From: Tillus elongatus
Taxonomy: Eukaryota; Arthropoda; Insecta; Coleoptera; Cleridae
Assembly (NCBI GenBank): GCA_964006375.1
Contig: OZ023267.1
Span: 13,984,846-14,048,845, forward strand
Reading direction: 5' to 3'
DNA length: 64,000 nt
Shown here one piece after another: positions 50,741 through 62,175 of this stretch; the stretch's first letter is position 1; each line of letters starts with the position of its first letter. Under the pieces are notes generated by a model. It saw nothing but the letters and a program-made list of their open reading frames with translations, made no database searches and was not told the DNA's origin. A program made the translations under genes and the position numbers.

Positions 50741-50767
50741 TATCAGCTACAACGGGTTCAAAATATA

Positions 50768-50995
50768 AAAGACTGGACGTAGCAAGTGCGTTATAGTAGT
50801 GAATTTTAATAAAAATGTTTTTAATAGCAAATATGTCTTTTTTTAATTAAGGTAGGCATTAAATTTGGTTGGCAGTATAACCTATATAGTAAAAACAATG
50901 TACCATATCTGATCAAAATAACTTTATTGTTTGAAAATTTACAAAAATAAACATAAGATGTTCCCCAAAAAACTGGTCTGATTTTTCTGGCCAAC
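50768..50995 (+). repeat. Fold-back family 5' end, partial
   Basis: ACTGGACGTAGCAAGTGCG at 50772, TTTTTAATAGCAAATATGTC and AAACAATGTACCATATCTG match 3657-3946. The right end runs into GGTCTGATTTTTCTGGCCAA, GGACGCAGC-family body. Confidence 0.6.
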
Positions 50996-53869
50996 GAACC
51001 TTTGGCTTAAACTTTTCCCCTTTCCTTTTAGTTTCTTTTTCTCTATTGTTTTTTTATTATATTTTTCCTGCCTTTAATATAGTCTCTTCCTCAAAATAAA
51101 GTAATAATAATTTTAAGTTCATTATAAAATCTAGTCGCCAAGAGCGAGACTCAACATTGAAACTCGATGCAACCAATTCTATGAAAGGTTATGGCTTTAG
51201 ACGTCAAATAATGAACCTGTCGGCAGTGTGTGTTTTATAGGTTTTTACAATTTTTCATGTTTAGTTTTGTAAAGATATGAAATTTGCAAATCACAGGATA
51301 ATGTAACACTTTTAGAGAGAAATAAAGATATAGAGGGAGAGAGAGAGAGAGAACAGAAAAAACTTTATAAATTCCTCAATATAAAAAGTGTACTAAATGT
51401 TGGAAAGTTCATAAATTCGGATTTAGATGTAGAGATAGATGGATAACCCCTGTAATCCTGTCTGTTATAAAACTGCCCTTCTACAAACTTTTTCACTTAA
51501 GCGTGCGGACCACAAACATTCTTTGTGTGTTTATGTGACACAAGAACCTATAAATATTATAGGGCACTTTTGAGGTCGTAAAATTCGCAGGTGTACAGTT
51601 GTGATTAACCATGAAATTGATAGGCATATTAAATACCATGATATACAGCTTTTGAAATGTATTATGCAGCACCATGCCTATAAGTTAGTTTCATATCGTT
51701 GATGAGAATAATTTGAAGGTAACATTGTAACTGACATTGTTTTGTTATGGGATTTTTATTTATTTATTAACTTTTCTTAAACTCGAAGGTCCCAAAAATG
51801 GGTCTATCATAAATGATATGTATTTCAGTAACGTAAATAGTTTATCCTTTAAATGACCGACGGGACTTTTGAGTCCAGCATTTTTTAACAGTCATAAAAC
51901 ATACATGTCACACAGATTTACGGTAAAGGTTTACTTTTGGGGCGCATGTCCGATTTTTATGAAATTTTGCATATAGACGTATTTTAGGGTGTATGTCACA
52001 GGTTTTCTTAATAAAAGATAAAAATAATGAAAAGCTTACCCGGCTTCTCGCACGTTACAATTTAGGAAAAGCGAGGTTTCGGAAAAATAAAGAAAGAAGG
52101 AAAAGGAAATTAAACAAACCACAGGGAAGAGTAAAAGAGAAAGAATAGATAATGGTTTCACGATACACCCGGGAATTGGGAACTTCAGCGTCGGCAGTTG
52201 GTACCAGGCTCCGCAGGTATGTCACGACTATTTGTCTACTCCTAGTGACAGGTGCAACATATGTTAAAAGAACGGTTTTGGGGGTTAGAAGTTTATAAAC
52301 TAATAAATTATTCGACACAAAGTATTTTTGGTCAATTATCTGATAGTTAAATAAATACAACGACATCAACCGTAAGTGAAATTTAATAGCTGGAATCACA
52401 ACACTATAAATGAGGAATGGTTACATTAATTAATTGTTGTATTTTAGGCTGACACTCAGCGATGGTAAAAACGTCTTACTGTGTCAGAGATGTAATTGTT
52501 AATTTTAACTTAATTCAACAAAGATGCAGAGATCCCCCTTACAGTCGACTGTTGGAGTTTACACACAAAGACAAGGTTAAAACATCAACTTAAACGTATG
52601 TATAGCTCAATAATCATCTGATTGTACGTGTACTGCTCAAAATTCAACAACAGTTACAAAAAATAAACATACAAAAAACTTCGTGGACTTATCTGGAACT
52701 TGGTCCTTGTCCTTTAACTTCTTTGGGCCCTGAGGTGTGAGTGCTGACCCAGTTAAAGCAGAAAACACCACCAGATTTCAGCCCCGGCCAAGAAACCCTA
52801 CAATGAACAAATAGCTTTCTCAGCAGGTACTACTTATTTCAATTTTTTTGTTTTTATTAGGCAAAATAAATGTGGGGAAAATTTAACAAACTATAAAAGT
52901 ACAAATGACAACTACAAATAAATATCTGTTGCTATGTTATGATATGATGTTTTGATCAAAAAAATTTATCAAATTGAAAATAAAATGAAACACAGATGAC
53001 AGGGCCACTTGCTCCAGTTAGCTCACGTGCTGGCTACGTCCTTCACCTACAAAAACCAACAGTGAAGCCAGAGAGGTAGTCTCCAAGTCTGCATGTAGTA
53101 TGGACAAGTTTCACCAAGTAAGGGCAACAACAATCAATGAAACTATAAAAGCTTACCCAAATAGATGAGGTTTCTTGTTTCACAAAATATAAACATTTTC
53201 CACTGAACCTTAATAATTAAAGTAATTGATTGTAAAGTTGTAACTAAATCCAGCTTCTAGCTGCAGTCAACTTTATTGTTCAGTTACGGGAATATTAGTA
53301 AAAATATAATTTCATATGAAGCTTAATCTTGAACCAAAGAACAAAAACTTGTTGGAATTTGATAATAAGTGATAAGAAATATGTTAATATTTCCTTTAAA
53401 AATGAATCTTATAAATTTCAGAAATTATATCTGGTAGAAAGAGATAATGAAAAAGACGACACTATACATCGAAGAGTGAGATAGAAAAACATGGATTGTC
53501 ATAAGAGAGAAGGAGACAGTACATACCTAAGGGAAATTGCTATTATTAAAAATGTAAACAGAACATCAAACTTATCTGTTTAATGTTTTGGACTTAGGTT
53601 AATTTTTACAAGTGAACTTAGATGAAGAGGGTTGTTTATTGGTATTAAACCTTAAACTACAACAAAAGTAAAAGTGTAATTGGCGCCTTTCTAAGGTTTT
53701 ACAAGTGTGCATTGCAAACAAACTGTTTATATACCAAAACATGCAAACTATTAGCTACAGAGTGTTCACAAGTGAGTATTATGTCCATATAATAACTGTG
53801 TTTTTTTTTTAATCCCTGAAGTTAACAAGCTGTCAGAAATATAAAGAGAGGTTTAGAACCGTCTCATGT
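50996..53869. other. Unannotated stretch
   Basis: No gene supported over 2.9 kb. A (GA)n run lies at 51336-51352. At 51915-51990 a segment with GTAAAGGTTTACTTTTGGGG matches, inverted, 56440-56505. A patch at 52690-52800 is less AT-rich but has no recognisable frame. Confidence 0.4.
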
Positions 53870-54125
53870 AGATGACGAAAATCACAATAAAAATTAGGGC
53901 AAATAACAACGAATTGCGTTATTTGGAATTTTTTGATGGAAAATTGTAGGTTATACTCACTTTTGCGGAATGTTTTGCACATTTTCGGGGGCCGTTCGTT
54001 TTATATCAAGCTAAAGAATGGTGTATTCCACTATTCTAATTCATTTTCACATAGTTAGTGCACCCCCTTACCTGTTTATGTGTCTCTGAAAACTACCATT
54101 CTTTTCATCCTATAAGTTGAAATTG
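53870..54125 (+). repeat. Dispersed repeat, arm 1 of an inverted pair
   Basis: GATGACGAAAATCACAATAA (53872), GGGGGCCGTTCGTTTTATAT (53986) and GTGTCTCTGAAAACTACC (54080) recur inverted at 56165-56440. About 250 bp, about 2 kb apart. Non-coding. Confidence 0.75.
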
Positions 54126-54569
54126 ACATTTGACATATAAAGCCAACTTAATGTCAGATGTCGTAACGATTGCGTTTCGTTACTGCTTTAATATTTCAAA
54201 ATAAACCCGTAAGATACTTAATTAATAACCGACAATCCAATATCTATAAGGCAATTCATGTTTTGATTTCGAATTTATTTTAATGAAAAGTCGCTAAATC
54301 ATCCAGTACCGTAAACCCCTTTACTACATTTCTAATTTGTACGTTGAAATTCAATATGTGTTTGCCAAGGAAGAATGCGTTGCATTTTGCTGAAGGAATG
54401 TTTCCAAGAAATAAATATCGTTGCGAGTGGCTCTGTAATTTTCCGCATCAGTGATGTCACCCATGAACGACCGTTTAAACGCTTGAACTATAGGCAAGGG
54501 ACGTATGTGGTAAAGAGGGGGAGAGTTTGAATCTCAACAGAAACAGACGTTACCTCGAGGCAGTCGAAG
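54126..54569. other. Unannotated stretch
   Basis: No supported feature. Confidence 0.4.
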
Positions 54570-55310
54570 TTGGGACGTTGCCGTGTGACCACCTTTTAGT
54601 CGCGGTGGTTAAACTTTATCTTAAAAACGGGCGATAAAACCCTTTCTGTTATCTATACCATCTAATAATAATTGTCAGTGATTGTTTAAAGTCATTTAGG
54701 CGGTTTTCGAATTTAAATAAACATCGTATTTAGCATAAAAACGCGAGTTAAGTTGTAATTCTTTGTTCCGACCTGATGCATTTCTTACCTTAATCAGAAA
54801 CAGTTACTTATTATTACCGAGGTTTGAGTCAATTAACAGTGAATTTCACTTGAGCCAATTCATGTTTTAAATTGCGATTTGCAAAGTCTCCGTCAAGCGA
54901 ATTCAGAACATCGACATAGGGGTCAAATGGTCTCCTAATATTGGAGCAATAATATACACCGACCCAATAATCGCTCGTGGGAAGTACCACTCATTTTCTC
55001 ATAGTTGATCCCACTATGAACCTGTCTCAGGTACTCATAGTTGATCCCACGTGGAAGGCATCTTCATAGGGTCATCAGGTAATTCAAGGCAGGAAGATTT
55101 GGGTGAGTCTAAGTAACTCTTTTCTCTGAACCGGCAGAATTTTTCATGCAGCAATCTAATATCTGAAGCCTTATAACTTGAACTTTCCAAAATAACGTAA
55201 ACAAATTTGAACTTAAACAGTGTCAGCGAGATTCTATAAAGATGACTGTAAATTTCCTGTTTAATCTGTTGAATTTTGTCTGTGAATTTAGACACATAGT
55301 TCTTCAAGTT
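54570..55310 (-). repeat. Dispersed repeat, copy 1 (inverse copy at 60272)
   Basis: On the minus strand a 90-codon frame (55307-55035) ends PDDPMKMPSTWDQL and is followed by non-coding sequence. The same string of events is found on the plus strand at 60272-60890. The order of a frame end followed by a conserved non-coding block suggests the end of a retroelement polyprotein and its LTR, but no diagnostic domain is visible, so the class is unknown. Confidence 0.6.
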
Positions 55311-56159
55311 GTATTAGCAAATTTTGTCTGTAAAATATCTAAGCTGTACTTTCTTTTTTTAACTTCTTATTTTCAATAATTAATGTATAAATTTCACGTA
55401 GGAATATATTTTTTTAATTGGAGCCTCACTCAAAGCACTTTCCAGTTACCTAATTGAAAAATTAATCAAATTGATTGACAAACGTCAAGTGATTTACCTA
55501 ATAATTTGGGTTTGCTTTTGAGCTGTAAAATACAGCATTTCATTTTGCATATAAACCTCAAGTGACTAACATTAGTATTTTAGTAACATGCAACCATCTT
55601 TATCTTATTGTTTTGTCATATGTAAGTGAATTGATAATTTATTTTTCTTGAAGTTCTTGCTGTTTATTTGATTTTTATTTCTGTGCAATTAATGTTTATT
55701 TGAGATTTACCAACCATTTTTATTTCATTTTGTTTGCTATTCCAAATTTAATTTGTATGAATAAATTTATATACTTTGTTACATTAACATATCTGTTTGA
55801 TTGAAGAGAAATTCCTCCCTAACTTCTCCTTTCTTTTGGCGTCTGCACAAATAATTTATTGTTACTAACGATTATCTAGATATCTAAATTTCTATATTAC
55901 CTGGCACTAGTCTGGGGCGCCCACAAATATAGGACTCCAGGCAATGCGAAACAAACAAAGAACGTGAGTATCCAACTACATCCAGATCTGTCAACCTCCT
56001 AAAAGTATTGCTAATCTTAATAAATATGATAATCTGATAGATAGATATTTTAGGGAAGGGTGTTATAGGCAATCGTGACCTCATTATTGAGCAGATCTAT
56101 ATCCACCTGAGGTCAATCACCATATACCACGGTTTCATGTTTTTCTTTGAAGGAGGTAA
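55311..56159. other. Unannotated stretch
   Basis: AT-rich sequence with no supported feature. Confidence 0.4.
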
Positions 56160-56515
56160 CAATGTCTATTTCAACCTATACGATGAAAAGAAAGGTAATT
56201 TTCAGAGACACATAAACACTTAAGGGGGTGCACCAACTATATAAAAATGAATTAGAATAGTGGAATACACCCTTCTTTAGCTTGATATAAAACAAACGGC
56301 CCCCGAAAATGTGTAAAATATGACAAAAGCATGCCGCAAAAATGAGTATAACCTACAATTTTCCAGCAAAAAATTCCAAGTAACGCCATTAGTTGGCATT
56401 TGCCCTAATTTTTATTGTGATTTTCGTCATCTACACCCTAAAATACGTCTATATGCAAAATTTCATAAAAATCGGACGTGCGCCCCGAAAGTAAACCTTT
56501 ACCAGATTTACATTT
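56160..56515 (-). repeat. Dispersed repeat, arm 2 of an inverted pair
   Basis: Inverse of 53870-54125, extended at 56440-56505 by a segment (CGGACGTGCGCCCCGAAAG) that matches 51915-51990 inverted. The arm-1 locus has lost or never had this extension. Confidence 0.75.
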
Positions 56516-56814
56516 AGCTCCTGACAGTACATTTCTGAAACAATGTTTCTATTTGGTAAAGTGAGGTTGTTACATTGAGTACACTGAGTGAATCATAAGT
56601 GTCATTTGGTTAAAGGTGAACATTGAAGTGACAGCTAATTATTGTGAGGTGATGTTTTATTGTAAAACACCTAAAAATCGGTAAGTTTATTTATTCCATT
56701 GTAAGTACAACTAAATAGAGAGTATGTTGCAAAGTATAGAGACATAAATAATTTAACAAAGTAATTTAAATTCGTAGAAAACTTACTAGGAATCAAAACT
56801 ACCGAGAGTCTTTC
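56516..56814. other. Unannotated stretch
   Basis: No supported feature. Confidence 0.4.
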
Positions 56815-56950
56815 CGGTTTACAATGGCAGAAGACACTATGTGTAAACTGGAACCTGTGATGAGCACTAATAAGTACACTTGGAGAGCCCAAATCACAAC
56901 AACACATATTTCAGAGAACTTACGATCGTTTCGTTGACCATGTCAACATT
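56815..56950 (-). repeat. Hammerhead-like repeat family, fourth copy
   Basis: AAGTACACTTGGAGAGCCC at 56872 and, on the minus strand, CCTCTGAAATGTTGACATGG then TCAACGAAACGATCGTAAG at 56957-56918. The stem GTTGAC/GTCAAC before GAAAC is perfect, but the core reads CTGAAAT instead of CTGANGA, so cleavage is not expected. Confidence 0.6.
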
Positions 56951-57640
56951 TCAGAGGAAGAAATATTCTAAAATTAAACTACTAGCTACCGTGTATTCAT
57001 ATCGCGTCTAGGTAAACGAACTAGTCCGAAGTAAAATTGTCGTCGAAGACCCATCGTTTGTTTATTGTGTAGTAAAACTACGAGGTCGAAGACCTGCTTT
57101 AATTTTCTACTCGACAAATTTATGAACCCTTATCTAATTTAAGGATAATAGGCTTACAAGGAATGGTACCGAGTTATTTAAGGAATCTGCAGTTCCCTTT
57201 CGATCTAGAAATTTATTATGCGGATATTGGAGCAAGCCGACAACCACATCTGGCGAGATAAACACAATAACCTCCGTTCATCTTTTTTATATAGAAAACT
57301 AAACCCGGGTGTTTGGCTCGCATTGTTAACTCTAACAAAGAATAATTAATTCAACTAAAATACTGCATAAAAATATATTTATATTGATTTTAATTCTTCA
57401 TAAACAGTATTTATATTGACTTGATAGCTACACAGCAAACGAAAGGGCCTTTAAGTCGAGACAAGCGTAGAGATTAGTATATGTATAGGCCGGCAGAGTT
57501 ATTGACAGTAATTTATTATTCTACCAGACAAATTAGGAGTGTTTAAGTGGTCAAATGCAAAGTGAAAATAAAGGGCTTGCAATTACAGGTGCCGCCGATT
57601 CAATGACGTTTTGTTCTTAATCGACCTCGATATAAAAATA
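56951..57640. other. Unannotated stretch
   Basis: No supported gene. Confidence 0.4.
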
Positions 57641-57644
57641 CTTT

Positions 57645-57870
57645 CTAATGAATCAAGCATAGTTTGATGTCTAACATTTTTAAGAGTTTCAAATTTTCTT
57701 TGTCAGTGTGGTGATTATTATCCCATATATGTTGTGCCACAAACGATTTGTCTACCGTACCAAATCGTAAATGTGCGACATGTTCACGAAATCTGGTGGT
57801 TATGTTTCTTCTAGTTTGACCCACATATTTAAGATAGCAATGTTTGCAACTAATCACATAAATATTTCAG
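57645..57870 (-). pseudogene. Penelope-like element fragment: GIY-YIG endonuclease domain
   Basis: About 73 codons read IYVISCKHCYLKYVGQTRRN, then TTRFREHVAHL and AQHIWDNNHH. This is the C-terminal GIY-YIG nuclease of Penelope-like retroelements: the YVI...KYVGQT strand pair, the catalytic Arg in RFREH, and the CxxC-type linker. The reverse transcriptase that should precede it is not found upstream (right side). Reading stops at 57645. It is an isolated relic, but it shows this retroelement class is present. Confidence 0.82.
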
Positions 57871-58982
57871 TGACTTTGTCTTTTTTTCTCTATTTTAACT
57901 TTCTTAAATGTCGTACATACTAAGAAAGATAAAATAGAGAAAACATGTTTGTGTTTACCTTATGAACCACGAATCCCAAAGGGTTTGGAAAGTATTTTAA
58001 AGAAATCCGATTTACATTTGACTTTTTCGACGAAAAGTAATTTAAAAATTTGTTGGGTAATACAAAAGACAAAGTCAAGACTGACCCCCACCCCTCACCC
58101 CACACCACAACCACTAGTAGGGTAACAATTTAACGATAATGATATTTATACTTTTATGAATATTATTTTTTCAGCTAGTGGAAAGACCTGGTATAAATCA
58201 ATCAGATTTGCCAATCTGATGTAAAGTTTCTATAGATGTTACACTCTAAAAATTCAATTATTGACATTTTCTGGAGCTAGATGATCAAATTCACTTTTCG
58301 GGTCAGTAGATATCCACAGTCAATAGTTCTTCAGAAGTTGTGAGGCAACAGCAAATTTAATTATACTTGAAATTGATTTTAATTGGACAATCTAAAAGTG
58401 ATAAATGACGCTTTCTCCTTTTACACAGTTTGGTGCAGTTTTTAAAAGAGCAATTTATCTGCCCAGCTTTGAAAGACATTTTATATTCTGCAGCACTCAA
58501 ACACGGTTTTTATAATTGCCTAATTTGGGTAAAAAATGTAGATAGTTCGTAAAGAAATTACTTTATTAATTTAAGGTTGCATTTTTATTTTACTTTTGTA
58601 ATACTCGTATATACCAAACGATCGCATTATTAGAAAATATATTTTTAATTAGGTACTCAATGAAATAGTGTTTAAAATTGAATCATCACTTCCACATCGC
58701 TGTGATAATCTACACTTGACAAAAATACTCTTTTATGAAACGAATTTTGGGTAGATGACTTGATTACACAGAAATGATTATTTAAACGATGTCTTGCCGT
58801 AGTAAGTTTTATTTCAATTACATCAACCCGAGTTTTAGCTAATGTAGGTCCATTTGTAGGATTATTTCTACACATAAACAGCGTGTCCAGATATGTATAG
58901 ATATTAATATTGGAAAACAAAAAGGAAAGTTAATATATAACAAATGCATTAAAAATATAGAGTGTGTTCAATTTGAAAAACA
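57871..58982. other. Unannotated stretch
   Basis: Two minus-strand frames (57920-58114 and 58672-58920) lack recognisable domains. Nothing else is supported. Confidence 0.4.
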
Positions 58983-59090
58983 CCTTGACCTGACCTGACC
59001 ACATTCCACCCTTGCAGTCGAGAATAAGGAGTAGGAGAATTAGATGTCCTCTTGTCAGATCAGGTGAAGTCAGGTCAGGTCAGGTCAGGT
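58983..59090. repeat. Inverted (CCTGA)n ... (TCAGG)n short arrays
   Basis: Left: CCTTGACCTGACCTGACC at 58983-59000. Right: four perfect TCAGG units at 59070-59089, preceded by a fifth at 59060-59064. The two ends are reverse complements around about 60 bp of unique sequence. TCAGG is the telomeric repeat unit of many beetles. Confidence 0.85.
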
Positions 59091-59104
59091 AGAAAAAAAC
59101 ACTA

Positions 59105-59689
<585 letters not shown>

Positions 59690-60271
59690 ACGAGGGCTTA
59701 GAGCCTAAATACTATCGTACCGTGGGTGTCGACAAGGAGGAGAGCGGCAACTTGTTAATTCTGGACTTGAAGGTTTGGAGGTTCGGAGGAGAAGGAAAAA
59801 CATGCGCTGGCAAGGAATTCCACAACTTGGATGTCCTCAGGACAAAAGAGCGGGCATAACAAGATGTTCTATGTCTGGTGACTTGGACAGTAAAAGGGTG
59901 CATTCGCTCTGTTCCACTGGTAGATCTGTTGGGGGCAGCAGGTGGAGGAACTATGGAAGAAAGCTCCTCTGAGCAGTGCCCGTGCAGATATCTATAAAAG
60001 AGAGAGAGGTCACCAACGGCACGTTGGTGGGCAAGGGATGGCAACCTTTGGGTGAGGGTAGGGTCACCAATGAGACGTATAGCTCTCTTCTGAATGGAGT
60101 CCAGGATAGCGAGTGTAGAAGCGGCAGCAGCACCCCATATGTGGGAGCAGTATTCGAGGTTTGGCCTTATTTTCGAAGTATATAAGGTATAGAGATTAGC
60201 TGGTGAAAAGTATTTGCGAGCCCGGAAGAGGAAACCTAATTTCTTAGCAGCCGCTTCTGCAATTGATGTGA
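59690..60271 (-). pseudogene. C-terminal fragment of the Jockey/CR1-like LINE, third copy
   Basis: A 5'-truncated copy with GDLSLFYRYLHGHCSEELSS, HPFTVQVTRHRTSCYARSF and FKSRINKLPLSS (60044-59712). It ends at the shared CTCGTGGTGTGTTG terminus (59690-59705, inverse). At 60271 it joins the dispersed repeat of 54570-55310, marking the truncation junction. Confidence 0.9.
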
Positions 60272-60890
60272 CTATTCAAGTTCGAATTTGTTTACGTTAT
60301 TTTGGAAAGTTCAAGTTATGGGGCTTCAGATATTAGATTGCTTGCATGAAAATTTCTACCGGTTCAGAGAAAAAGAGTGACACGGACTCACCCAATGTTC
60401 CTGTATTGAGTTACCTGATGACCCTATGAAGATGCCTTCCAAGTGGGATCAACTATGAGTACCTGAGACAGCTTCACAAGCTCCAATTTGGTTGGTGGAC
60501 TTATTGCTCCAATTTTAGGAAACCATTTGACAACTATGTCGATGTTCTGAATTCGCTTGACGGAAACTTTGCAAATCGCAATTTAAAACGTGAATTGGCC
60601 CAAGTGAAATTCACTGCCAATTGACTTGAGGTTCGGTAATAACCAGGAACTCTTTCTGATTAAGGCAAGAAATCAACAGGTCGGAACAAAGAACCACGCT
60701 TAACTCGCGTTTTTATGCTGAATACGATGTTTATTTAAACTCGAAAATCGTTTAAATTACTTTAAACAATCACTAACAATAATCATTAGGTAGTACAGAT
60801 AACAGAAAGGATTTCATCACCCCCTTTTAAGATAATTTAATAGCCACCGAAACTAAGGGGTGTTTATTCGACAAGCGCCAGGCAGAGTCT
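60272..60890 (+). repeat. Dispersed repeat, copy 2 (inverse of 54570-55310)
   Basis: GTTTACGTTATTTTGGAAAG, CTGATGACCCTATGAAGATG and CGAATTCGGAAC-like blocks match copy 1 in inverse order over about 600 bp. The LINE at 59690 interrupts its left side. It is followed by a less AT-rich block to about 61050 that could be part of an LTR. Confidence 0.65.
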
Positions 60891-61389
60891 CCCTGCTAAC
60901 GTGTCGAGTTCTGCAATTCCTAACTGCTGCACGCAAAAATTCTTACCGTGACCGTTGGTGGCTTTGCGCGAGCTCTTTCTAGCCTCCATTCGTCGAATGA
61001 GATAAAACGAGACATCCAATCGGTGGCGAAGTCACGACGTCCTCTATACACACCTCCACAATAATGGACTCGTCCTTTCGTTTGGTAACCGATTTTCTAT
61101 ATTTCATCATAATTACGTCAGCTTCTGTTATTTACCTAGAATCTCAGGACAATAGAGATATTCATTTTCCCCAACAAAAATGCAACGTTTTTCAATATTT
61201 AGATTTCGACGTATATTATAGGGAATTCAGTACGGTTCTTACAATACAGAATTTCTTAGCGAATTTTCATCAAAATTATTTTGAAACCGAAAACTTGAAA
61301 TATTTATTATAAATAGGGTTTTTTAGTATAATTTAGATACTTGGGGGCTCTCTAGGCGTATTTTGAACGAGTAATGATTCCAGATAAGA
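60891..61389. other. Unannotated stretch
   Basis: An 82-codon plus-strand frame at 61064-61312 has a hydrophobic start but no known domain. I cannot support a gene. Confidence 0.35.
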
Positions 61390-61945
61390 AGTGAATCGTT
61401 ACAAGTTTTAGCACAGCATAGATATATTATGCTCTGGGTTTACACTGATGTAGCATGATATAGTAGAAATGTAAGCAAAATGAAGTCTCTATAAAATACT
61501 TTTATTTTATTGTTAAACCTAAACGTAAGACCGATACAGTCGTTGGATGGGTTTCTTTGGCAATTATACCAATTCTGTAATTAATTGTGACGTATACTAA
61601 TATAATATTCTGGGCATGAAGCCGGTGTCACGTACCATGTAAACAAAACGTTAATTAACCTATCCTAAGATAGCTTAGTGGTAGCGTGCTTGTCTTCTAA
61701 GCAGAAGGTTGCGTGATCGATTCCAGCTCGATGAATGTATGTTTTTTTTTTATTTTGACATTTGGAGAAACAATACTGCACAGATTTCATACGTTTTGAA
61801 CAAGTTCTAATTTTTAGTAAAACGCCTGAATAACTTTGTCACCTTTGAGTCTAAAATTATAATTTTCAGCAGACATTTTGTTACTGTTGATATTAAAAAA
61901 GTTCGAGACGCAGCAAGTGCGTTATGGTAGTGAATTTTCATAAGA
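61390..61945 (+). repeat. Composite repeat piece with tRNA-like module
   Basis: Shares TAGCACAGCATAGATATATTATGC, the tRNA-like module and ACATTTGGAGAAACAATA with 16375-16760 and 45950-46320. Here it ends in a plus-oriented 5' end TTCGAGACGCAGCAAGTGCG (61907), opposite to the other two copies. Confidence 0.6.
61664..61735 (+). repeat. tRNA-like module, best preserved copy
   Basis: A box TAGCTTAGTGG at 61671-61681 and B box GATCGATTC at 61715-61723 both match the consensus perfectly. The anticodon-loop-like CTTCTAA would give TCT (Arg). The acceptor arms do not pair convincingly, so it is a repeat module and not a tRNA gene. Confidence 0.6.
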
Positions 61946-62085
61946 TTAAGATGTTTGATTTATGAAAAGAAAGGTACTACCAAAGGGACAAATAAAATAC
62001 AATATCTCTAGATAAATCTTTATAGTGGGTTAATTTCATAAAATAAATGACAATCAGGAATTAAATTTGTCTAAACAGCACAAAA

Positions 62086-62087
<2 letters not shown>
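61946..62087. other. Short unannotated stretch before a TA array
   Basis: No feature seen. Confidence 0.4.

Positions 62088-62172
<85 letters not shown>
62088..62172. repeat. (TA)n array
   Basis: 85-bp pure TA array. A family 5' end lies at 61907, but body motifs are not recognisable between them. Confidence 0.95.

Positions 62173-62175
<3 letters not shown>

Noticed and set aside
55035..55307. Host gene exon ending in PSTWDQL
   Set aside because: The same frame end and non-coding flank recur inverted at 60.3 kb, so it belongs to a dispersed repeat.
60410..60440. CTGATGACCC...GAAGATG as a hammerhead ribozyme
   Set aside because: No stem II pairing and no GAAA after it; it is part of the dispersed repeat.
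61064..61312. Possible small secreted protein or missing acid phosphatase first exon
   Set aside because: Hydrophobic start only. It is on the plus strand, so it cannot belong to the minus-strand phosphatase, and it has no other support.
61671..61723. Functional tRNA-Arg gene
   Set aside because: A and B boxes are good, but the acceptor stem does not pair and the flanks are shared with two other loci, so it is a repeat module.
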